From positions 1,736,001 through 1,800,000 of the forward strand of contig OZ244957.1 in the NCBI GenBank assembly GCA_965222535.1: a DNA stretch of 64,000 nucleotides, written 5' to 3'. Made by a program: the position numbers and the translations under genes. Below the pieces are notes generated by a model. The model worked only from the letters and a program-made list of their open reading frames with translations, had not been told where the DNA came from and searched no databases. The stretch is from G965222535 sp965222535. Lineage in GTDB: Bacteria; Pseudomonadota; Gammaproteobacteria; HK1. Positions 57,368-64,000 of the stretch are shown here, piece by piece (within the stretch, counting starts at the first letter, position 1; every line of letters begins with the position of its first letter).

Positions 57368-60058
57368 GTGACAGCATCCAATACACCGCCAAAGGCGGTA
57401 CGATTCGACGATTACAGCCCCTCGGCGTATCTGATCGATAACGTCGATTTGCGCTTTGAACTGCGACCAGAGGCTACCGTGGTGCACGCACAGCTTGCGT
57501 GTCGGCGCAATCCTTTGCGTGCGCGCAACGCTACCTGCATTGCGCTTAACGGCCTGCATCTGGAAACCCGCTACGTGGCACTTGATGGGCAACCGCTGTC
57601 CCCCGCTGATTACCGCATCGAGGATCGCAAGACGCTGGTGATTGACGCTGTCCCGCCGCGCTTTAGGCTCGATACTCTGGTTATTATCAACCCCAAGGAT
57701 AACAAAAGCCTTGAGGGTTTGTATCTCTCCAGCGGCAACTTTTGCACCCAGTGCGAAGCCGAGGGTTTTCGCCGCATCACGTGGTATCTCGATCGCCCGG
57801 ATGTGATGGCGCGCTTTACCACAACCGTTATCGCCGACCGTACGCGCTACCCGGTTTTGCTGTCGAATGGCAACCCGCTGGAGCGCGGCGTATTGGATGG
57901 TGGGCGCCACTTTGTACGCTGGCAAGACCCCCACCCCAAACCGGCCTATCTGTTTGCTTTGGTTGGTGGGGATCTTGGTTGCGCTGAAGATCGCTTCACC
58001 ACCTGCTCAGGGCGCGAGGTGGTGCTGCAACTATGGGTCCAGCACCACAACCTAGAGCGTTGCGCGCATGCGCTGAAGGCGCTGAAGAAAGCCATGCGTT
58101 GGGACGAAGAGACGTATGGCCTCGAATACGACCTCGATCGCTACATGATCGTCGCCGTTGATGACTTCAATATGGGCGCGATGGAGAACAAAGGGCTGAA
58201 CATATTTAACACCAAGTGCGTACTCGCCTCCGCCGCTACCGCTACCGACGCCGATTACAGCCACATCGAAGGGATCATCGCACATGAGTACTTTCATAAT
58301 TGGACGGGCAATCGGGTCACTTGCCGTGATTGGTTTCAGCTGAGCCTGAAAGAGGGATTAACGGTGTTCCGCGATCAGGAGTTCTCATCCGATATGGGGT
58401 CGCGTGCGCTCAAACGCATCCACGATGTGCACTTTCTCAGAAGCTGCCAATTTGCCGAGGACGCGGGCCCGATGGCGCATCCAGTACGCCCTGACAGCTA
58501 TATCGAGATCAATAACTTCTATACCCATACGGTGTATGAGAAAGGTGCTGAACTGGTGCGCATGATCCATACCCTAGTGGGCACCGCCGGCTTTCGCGCA
58601 GGGCTTGATAGGTACTTTCAACGGCACGACGGCGAAGCGGTGACGGTGGAGCACTTTGTTGCCGCGATGGAAGACGCCAATGGGGTTGATCTGCGCCAGT
58701 TCCGCCGCTGGTACAGCCAAGCAGGCACCCCGCAGGTGACGGCGGTCGGCACCTACGATGCAACGCGCCGGCACTATCGCCTGCAGCTTACGCAATACTG
58801 CCCCCCCACCCCCGGGCAGGCTTTGAAACAGCCGCTGCATATTCCTTTGCGACTGGCTCTGTTCGATCGTGATGGGCACGCTTTGCCGTTACGCACCGAA
58901 GGCACCAAGCAACAGCCGAGGGAGCGCATGATCGAACTGCGTGATGCAGCGACCACGCTGTTGTTTTACGACGTGCCGCAGATGCCAGTGCTGTCCATCG
59001 GCAGAGGGTTCACCGCACCCGTGAAGCTGAAGGTTGAACGCGATCTGTCTCAGCTGGCGTTCCTTGCCGTCCATGAAAGCGACGCTTTCAATCGCTGGGA
59101 TGCGGCGCAGATGCTGTTTGAGCGCATCTTGTTGACGCGCGTTGAAGCGCTGCAACGGCGGCAGGTGCACCGCCTACCGGCGGTGTTCCAGCAAACCGTA
59201 AAACGGTTACTGAGCGATCCTGCACTGGACCCCGGGGTGACCGCCGAGTCACTGCATGTTCCCAGCGAGAGCGACTTGGCCGATGGGCTTGCGTGCATTG
59301 ACGTAGAGGCTGTCCACACCGCACGTCACACGCTGATCAAGGATATGGTGGCAGCGCTCGATGGTTTCTGGCGCGCCGCCTACCGCACCCATCAAAGCCG
59401 CGAGCGCTATCACTTCGATAGCACCGCCGTCGGTCGCCGCAGCCTGAAAAACCTCGCTCTCGGTTATCTAATGCTTCGCGCCGATGAGGAAGTGCATCAT
59501 TGGTGCGAAGCGCAATACAAGAACAGCGATAACATGACCGATACCCTTGCCGCGCTCGCTGGTTTTGCGCACAACGAGACCCCTCAAAGCCAATCCGTGA
59601 TGGATGACTTCGAGCGGCGCTGGCGGCATGACCCGCTGGTGTTCGATAACTGGTTTGCCCTGCAGGCGAGCGCGCCCACTTCTGGCGTCTTGCAGCGGGT
59701 GATGGCATTGTGTAATCACCCAGGGTTTGATCTGCACAATCCAAATCGGGTGCGCGCCCTGATCGGCGCTTTTTGTCGCAATCAGCGCCAATTTCATGCT
59801 GCGGATGGCGGTGGCTACCGCTTTTTGATCGCGACCGTGCTTGAGCTGGATGCGTTCAACCCGATGATCGCCGCAAGACTCATGGGCGTGTTCAACCGTT
59901 GGCGGCGCCTTGACCCACCGCGCCAGGCGCTGATCGAGAGCCAATTAGAGCACTTGTTGACGCGCCGTTCGCTGTCGGCCAATCTCTATGAGGTAGCGAG
60001 CAAGACCCTTGGCGGACGCGCCGCCGCGGCACCTCCAGAGGGTGTTTCGAAAAACTGA
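57368..60058 (+). CDS. pepN: Aminopeptidase N (M1 family)
   Basis: The 896-residue product is a zinc metallopeptidase that removes N-terminal residues from cytoplasmic peptides. The exopeptidase motif 'MGAMENKGLNIF' is near residue 270 and the zinc site HEYFH near 305 ('HEYFHNWTGNRVTCRDW'), with the third ligand glutamate in 'LKEGLTVFRDQEF'. Domain order and length are those of E. coli-type PepN (about 870 residues). Start GTG 57368 (MTASNTPPKAVRF) fits relatives. The last residues, EGVSKN, are encoded by the left arm of an R1 hairpin, so the repeat has replaced the original end. The selD fusion gene follows closely. Confidence 0.96.
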   Translation: MTASNTPPKAVRFDDYSPSAYLIDNVDLRFELRPEATVVHAQLACRRNPLRARNATCIALNGLHLETRYVALDGQPLSPADYRIEDRKTLVIDAVPPRFRLDTLVIINPKDNKSLEGLYLSSGNFCTQCEAEGFRRITWYLDRPDVMARFTTTVIADRTRYPVLLSNGNPLERGVLDGGRHFVRWQDPHPKPAYLFALVGGDLGCAEDRFTTCSGREVVLQLWVQHHNLERCAHALKALKKAMRWDEETYGLEYDLDRYMIVAVDDFNMGAMENKGLNIFNTKCVLASAATATDADYSHIEGIIAHEYFHNWTGNRVTCRDWFQLSLKEGLTVFRDQEFSSDMGSRALKRIHDVHFLRSCQFAEDAGPMAHPVRPDSYIEINNFYTHTVYEKGAELVRMIHTLVGTAGFRAGLDRYFQRHDGEAVTVEHFVAAMEDANGVDLRQFRRWYSQAGTPQVTAVGTYDATRRHYRLQLTQYCPPTPGQALKQPLHIPLRLALFDRDGHALPLRTEGTKQQPRERMIELRDAATTLLFYDVPQMPVLSIGRGFTAPVKLKVERDLSQLAFLAVHESDAFNRWDAAQMLFERILLTRVEALQRRQVHRLPAVFQQTVKRLLSDPALDPGVTAESLHVPSESDLADGLACIDVEAVHTARHTLIKDMVAALDGFWRAAYRTHQSRERYHFDSTAVGRRSLKNLALGYLMLRADEEVHHWCEAQYKNSDNMTDTLAALAGFAHNETPQSQSVMDDFERRWRHDPLVFDNWFALQASAPTSGVLQRVMALCNHPGFDLHNPNRVRALIGAFCRNQRQFHAADGGGYRFLIATVLELDAFNPMIAARLMGVFNRWRRLDPPRQALIESQLEHLLTRRSLSANLYEVASKTLGGRAAAAPPEGVSKN

Positions 60059-60095
60059 CTGTGCTAGTTTTTCGAGGCGCTATGAGGCGCTATGA
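60040..60095 (+). repeat. R1 hairpin 1 overlapping the pepN stop codon
   Basis: 'GGTGTTTCGAAAAACTGACT' with right arm 'AGTTTTTCGAGGCGC' forms a stem interrupted by few mismatches. The pepN TGA stop lies in the inner left arm. A short duplication 'GGCGCTATGA' follows (60078-60096). No core or hairpin 2 remains. Confidence 0.75.
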
Positions 60096-60136
60096 GGTGG
60101 TTTGCAGACCGACGGGCGCGCCTACGAGATCCTGGT

Positions 60137-62449
60137 ATGAACCGTGATACAACACCGATACACCAGGATCTGGTACTGATTGGCGGCGGTCACAGCCATG
60201 TGATCGTGCTGCGTCGCCTCGCTTTGCAACCGCTGCCCGGGGTACGGGTAACGCTCATCAGCAAAGACGCCAATACCCCTTATTCAGGTATGTTGCCCGG
60301 GTATATCGCGGGACATTACAGCAGCGATGCGATTCATATCGATCTGCTACCGCTGTGCCGTTTTGCCAACGCGCGTTTTTATCAGGATGAGGTGGTGGGG
60401 CTCGATCTCGCGCACAAGCGCATCGTGTGCCGCAACCGTCCGGCGGTGGCCTACGATGTGCTATCGATCAATGTCGGCGCAGCACCGGATGTAGCGGCCC
60501 TCGGTGACAGCGCGCGGTTCGTCACTACAGTCAAGCCGATCAGTCGCTTTGTCGCCCGCTGGCAGACCTTAGCGGCGCGTGCAGCGACCCATGATGGCGT
60601 GTTGTCGATCGCTGTTGTCGGTGCCGGTGCCGGCGGCACTGAACTGGTGTTGGCGTTGCAGCAGGGGCTGCTGCAAGGAGCGGCACCGCAGCGTGGCGCT
60701 GAACGGTTGCGCTTTCATTTGTTTGCCAGCGGGCCGCAGTGCTTATCAGCGACCCATCCAGCACGGCTGCGGCGGCGCTTCGGGGCGCTGCTCGCGGCGC
60801 GTGGCATCTGCTTGCACAGCAACGCCCCGGTCTGCGCTGTTGCGGCGGATGCCTTGATCACTGCCGATGGTCAGCGCCATGCGATGGACGCGGTGTTATG
60901 GGCGACCGATGCAAGCGCCCCAGCGTGGTTTCGCACGAGCGGTCTTGCAGTCGACGAACGCGGTTTCATTGCGGTTGACAGCAGTCTTGAGTCGGTATCA
61001 CACCGTGGCCTGTTCGCCAGCGGCGACTGCGCCGCAGTACGCGATCACCCGCGTGAGAAAGCGGGCGTGTTTGCGGTGCACCAGGGTAAGCCGCTGGCCG
61101 CTAACCTGCGCCGCAGGTTGTACCGCAAAGCGCTTCTCCGGTTCACTCCCCAGCGGCGTTTTCTGAGCCTTATCAGCACTGGAGATCGGCGAGCGGCGGC
61201 GGCCAGAGGGCCTTGGTCACTGGCGCCGGCGGCTTGGATCTGGCGCTGGAAAGATTGGCTGGATCGGCGCTTTATGGCGCAATTTTCTGACTTACCGACA
61301 CCGGCCAGCGCGTTGCCGCCAGCGCCGCCATCCGTGCTTGACGCTGCGGTTGGCGCGGCCTCGATGCCAGTCCCCGCTGCGCTGCGCTGCGGGGGCTGCG
61401 GCGCTAAAGTTGGTGCCGGCGTATTGCGGCGGGTATTGCAGGAACTCAACCAATTGCCCGCTGACAACACGGTCGAGATCGGTTTTAAGCATTTTGATGA
61501 CGCAGCGGTAACGCAGGTGCCACCCGAGCGGCTGCTGGTGCAAAGCGTCGATGGTTTTCGCGCCATGATCGACGATCCGTACCTGTTCGGTCGCATTGTC
61601 GCCAACCATGCGCTCAACGATATCTATGCCATGGCGGCCACTCCAACCACGGCGCTGGCGCTGGTGACGCTGCCATACGCAGCTGAACGCCAGGTCGAAG
61701 ACACCCTGCGCCAGTTGATGAGCGGTGCTCTGGAGGTTCTCGGCGAGGCACGTGCCACGCTGATCGGCGGTCATACCGGCGAGGGCCTGGAATTGAACCT
61801 AGGGCTTGCGCTTTGCGGCAGCGTAACCGCCGATCAGTTGTTGCGGAAAAGCGGCATGCGCTGCGGTGAGCGTCTGATCCTGACCAAACCCATCGGCAGC
61901 GGGACGTTGTTCGCTGCCGATATGCGCTACCGCGCCAAGGGACGCTGGATCGTGGCGGCGCTCGCGACGTTGCAACAATCCAACCGCGCCGCGGCGCAAT
62001 GCTTACAGCGCGCCGGTGCCAGCGCCTGCACCGATGTCACCGGTTTTGGACTCCTCGGTCACTTGCTTGAAATGCTGCCGCTTTCGGCCTCTGACGCGGC
62101 GCATGCCACCCTCGGAGTAACCCTCAACCTGAATGCCATCCCACTCATGGAAGGCGCTCTGGAGACTATCAGCAGCGGCATCACCAGTACCTTGCAAGCG
62201 CAGAACATGCAGGCTGCACGGCATCTCGAGGCACCTGCCGGAATCGCCCGCGATGGCCGCCACGGGGGGCGCTACGCGCTGCTGTTCGACCCGCAGACGG
62301 CCGGCGGTCTGCTGGCCTCTGTGCCCGCTTCCCGGGCAACCGAGTGCCTCAAAGAACTACGCGCCCAAGGATACGGGCAAGCCGCCGTTATCGGCGAGGC
62401 AGGCGCACGCAGCAGCACTGCTTTGGTGCGCTTGCGCTTGGATTCCTGA
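60137..62449 (+). CDS. selD: Bifunctional pyridine nucleotide-disulfide oxidoreductase / selenide, water dikinase SelD
   Basis: The product (about 770 residues) fuses an N-terminal FAD/NADH-type oxidoreductase ('LVLIGGGHSHVIVLRRLAL' at residues 11-29, second dinucleotide motif 'VVGAGAGGTELVLAL' near 160, 'GLFASGDCAAV' near 295) to a C-terminal SelD, which makes selenophosphate from selenide and ATP. The SelD active site 'RCGGCGAKVG' has the essential cysteine at residue 421 and lysine at 424; it is a cysteine, not a selenocysteine. 'GGHTGEG', 'DVTGFGLLGHL' and 'DPQTAGGLLA' follow. I choose ATG 60137; the upstream ATG at 60092 lies in the R1 repeat. Such fusions are known in some proteobacteria and cyanobacteria. 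No other selenium gene is in the window. Confidence 0.93.
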   Translation: MNRDTTPIHQDLVLIGGGHSHVIVLRRLALQPLPGVRVTLISKDANTPYSGMLPGYIAGHYSSDAIHIDLLPLCRFANARFYQDEVVGLDLAHKRIVCRNRPAVAYDVLSINVGAAPDVAALGDSARFVTTVKPISRFVARWQTLAARAATHDGVLSIAVVGAGAGGTELVLALQQGLLQGAAPQRGAERLRFHLFASGPQCLSATHPARLRRRFGALLAARGICLHSNAPVCAVAADALITADGQRHAMDAVLWATDASAPAWFRTSGLAVDERGFIAVDSSLESVSHRGLFASGDCAAVRDHPREKAGVFAVHQGKPLAANLRRRLYRKALLRFTPQRRFLSLISTGDRRAAAARGPWSLAPAAWIWRWKDWLDRRFMAQFSDLPTPASALPPAPPSVLDAAVGAASMPVPAALRCGGCGAKVGAGVLRRVLQELNQLPADNTVEIGFKHFDDAAVTQVPPERLLVQSVDGFRAMIDDPYLFGRIVANHALNDIYAMAATPTTALALVTLPYAAERQVEDTLRQLMSGALEVLGEARATLIGGHTGEGLELNLGLALCGSVTADQLLRKSGMRCGERLILTKPIGSGTLFAADMRYRAKGRWIVAALATLQQSNRAAAQCLQRAGASACTDVTGFGLLGHLLEMLPLSASDAAHATLGVTLNLNAIPLMEGALETISSGITSTLQAQNMQAARHLEAPAGIARDGRHGGRYALLFDPQTAGGLLASVPASRATECLKELRAQGYGQAAVIGEAGARSSTALVRLRLDS

Positions 62450-62674
62450 TGCCTTGCGGTGCAGCGGAATCAGCCGTCTATCCGTTGATTGCCATCGGGC
62501 CGAGCCCCGGCAGCATGCCGATAAAGGTCCCAATCAGGCACCCGGCGATCACATATCCTGCTCTTCGATAGCATTTCTGGTATCAATGCTGCCTACTTGC
62601 CAGAGCCTTCACCCGCCCTCGGCCCTGCACGGCGTCGAGTTAAAGTGCCGATCGTAGGGGATACAAACCCTACC

Positions 62675-64000
62675 CTACAGTAGTTTGCGCACTGCGGTAT
62701 CGGCGATGACACGTCCTTGGTTATAAACTTCATGGTTGGCTTCGATTTGCGAAAGGCGGTATAGGTAGTTGACCATCATGCCCGCGGATTGTTCGATACC
62801 ATGCATCGAGCAATCGGCGAGCCAATTGATGCGGTGCAGGCTGGCACCGTTGTTGAGGTGGAAATCGGCGACCGGGTCATAAGCGCGCTGGTTACGCTGG
62901 GCGCTGATCAGATAATTGGCGCAAAGCCGGCAAAGGATTGGTGCCAGCACCGCCTGCAATGCCATGTCGGCAGCCCAGTTGTCTTCCGCCAACGCCGTTT
63001 GCAGGGGGTTGGCGCTGACCGCTTGTGGATCGGGCTCGCCCAGCATCGCTTGCAGGTTTTGCTGCTCTGCCGCGGTCAGCAATGCAGTGCTTTGATCTTC
63101 CAATTGCTGGTTCAGCCACAGGCGAAACTTTGGGATTGGCGACAGCGTCGAGAAGTGTTTTAGGCGCGGTAGCGAGCGCGCCAGATCATCGACCACCTGC
63201 TTGATCAGAAAGCCGCCAAAGTTGACCCCTTTGAGACCGATCTGACAATTCGATATGGAGTAGAAGACGGCGGTATCGGCCTGCTCGGCATCCAGTAGCG
63301 GTGCGCTTTCATCCAGCAGCTCTTGGATACTGCTGCTGATCCCGCGCGTCAGGGCGACCTGCACAAAGATCAACGGCTCGTCGTGCATGTGGGGGTGAAA
63401 GAAGGCGTACAAGCGGCGATCCGGTGCCAGCCTATTTTTTAAATCGGCCCACGAGCGGATCTGGTGTACCGCCTCATAGGCGATCAGTTTCTCCAACAGC
63501 GCCGCCGGTGTCTCCCAAGTGATGCGGCGCAACTCCAGAAAGCCGACATCAAACCACGATGCAAGCAGGTTGCGCAGCTCTTTGTTCAGCGGCTGCAAGT
63601 TTTTGTTGTGCTTAGCGATGCGCATCAGCTCGGCGCGCAAATCGACTAGGAATTTGATGCCGTTGTCGAGGCTGTTGAATTGCGCCAAGAGTTGGATGCG
63701 CGGCGGGATCAGCGCCTGCCTTAGTGCCGCCTCCGCGAGCTGACGGGCGTCATCATCGTGCGCCTGTTGGAACTGGGCAATCGCCGCCTCGACCGCCGCA
63801 CGGCGTACGCCATAATCGCTGACCATCAGCTCCAGAAAGCGCTTGCGCCCCTTGTAACTGAGGTTCAGGTAGGCCCTGCCTAAATCGGCGGCGTGGGCAC
63901 GCGCCGACACCATCCCGCCACGTGCCTCAAGGCAGGCATCAATGGCTTGCCGCAGGCGCGCCACATCTCTGTCAGAAAGCTCGGTACCGATGGTGTCTGA
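62675..64000 (-). CDS. Malonyl-CoA decarboxylase (5' end outside window)
   Basis: The frame is open through the right edge of the window (the GTG at 63964 is preceded by in-frame coding), so the N-terminus is missing. About 440 residues are visible. It matches malonyl-CoA decarboxylase, which converts malonyl-CoA to acetyl-CoA. The helical N-terminal domain ends near 'ELRNLLASWFDVGFLELRRI', followed by the acetyltransferase-like domain with 'FFHPHMHDEPLIFVQVAL', 'FYSISNCQIGLKGVNFGGFL' and 'ISAQRNQRAYDPVADFHL'; catalytic Ser/His pairs in the family lie in these blocks. The stop at 62675 is convergent with selD across a 225-bp gap in which I see nothing. Confidence 0.92.
   Translation of the reverse strand, partial: SDTIGTELSDRDVARLRQAIDACLEARGGMVSARAHAADLGRAYLNLSYKGRKRFLELMVSDYGVRRAAVEAAIAQFQQAHDDDARQLAEAALRQALIPPRIQLLAQFNSLDNGIKFLVDLRAELMRIAKHNKNLQPLNKELRNLLASWFDVGFLELRRITWETPAALLEKLIAYEAVHQIRSWADLKNRLAPDRRLYAFFHPHMHDEPLIFVQVALTRGISSSIQELLDESAPLLDAEQADTAVFYSISNCQIGLKGVNFGGFLIKQVVDDLARSLPRLKHFSTLSPIPKFRLWLNQQLEDQSTALLTAAEQQNLQAMLGEPDPQAVSANPLQTALAEDNWAADMALQAVLAPILCRLCANYLISAQRNQRAYDPVADFHLNNGASLHRINWLADCSMHGIEQSAGMMVNYLYRLSQIEANHEVYNQGRVIADTAVRKLL

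Noticed and set aside
59337..59944. Minus-strand frames opposite pepN
   Set aside because: pepN shows continuous family similarity here and the antisense frames have no recognisable motif.
60600..61170. Plus- and minus-strand alternative frames in the SelD fusion gene
   Set aside because: High-GC third positions create long alternative frames; the motifs of both enzyme halves lie in the chosen frame.

Overview
The window reads as a chromosomal segment of a betaproteobacterium, most likely a Burkholderiales-type bacterium with a host-associated, partly decaying genome. This is an inference from gene content: a fused oxidoreductase/SelD, malonyl-CoA decarboxylase, DarP, an NDUFA9-like epimerase, MurJ, RibF, LspA, a hydantoinase pair and a type VI secretion cluster, none of it checked by database search. 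Moderate GC, long gene-poor gaps filled with dispersed hairpin repeats, gene remnants and a giant modular repeat protein resemble the Mycoavidus/Glomeribacter type of fungal endosymbiont, but the host cannot be read from this sequence. No tRNA, rRNA, CRISPR array or intact insertion sequence was seen.

Layout. 1-12.5 kb: the 3' part of a giant gene (more than 3,600 codons, no cysteine, at least four kinds of repeated module, proline-rich linkers), followed by a GC-richer tail of related modules broken by small frameshifts. 12.9-15.1 kb: a DUF2723 membrane glycosyltransferase-like gene on the minus strand. 15.7-19.4 kb: murJ, ribF, lspA, separated by repeats. 19.8-27.8 kb: a lone PotD-like binding protein, moaD, moaC, a dynamin-like membrane GTPase, a PIMT-type methyltransferase, an NDUFA9-like epimerase and an EF-G paralogue. 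28.0-41.4 kb: a type VI secretion block tssE-F-G-H-J-K-L-M-A, without tssB, tssC, hcp or vgrG. 41.4-42.7 kb: degenerate DNA with an IS5-like transposase remnant. 42.7-43.5 kb: an AT-rich stand-alone lpxA. 43.8-51.5 kb: a minus-strand run hyuA-hyuB-eamA-uvrA. 51.9-56.1 kb: a YbaK-family deacylase, a TPR protein and a D-lactate dehydrogenase-like flavoprotein. 56.3-64 kb: a class II aldolase remnant, darP (minus), pepN, the SelD fusion and the 3' part of a malonyl-CoA decarboxylase (minus).

Two dispersed non-coding repeat families run through the gaps. R1 is a composite of two palindromic hairpins and a core. Its stems stay paired between copies although their sequence changes, and it often sits at the 3' end of genes, even supplying the last codons of ribF and pepN. 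R2 is a MITE-like element of about 145 bp with imperfect terminal inverted repeats; two of its three copies flank tssE.

The most unusual objects are the cysteine-free giant with about a dozen class II SH3-ligand-like motifs, the type VI cluster with several non-canonical parts (an acidic 12-residue tandem repeat at the TssG N-terminus, a ClpV without the middle coiled coil, a TssM without a P-loop), and the structure-conserving repeat family R1.
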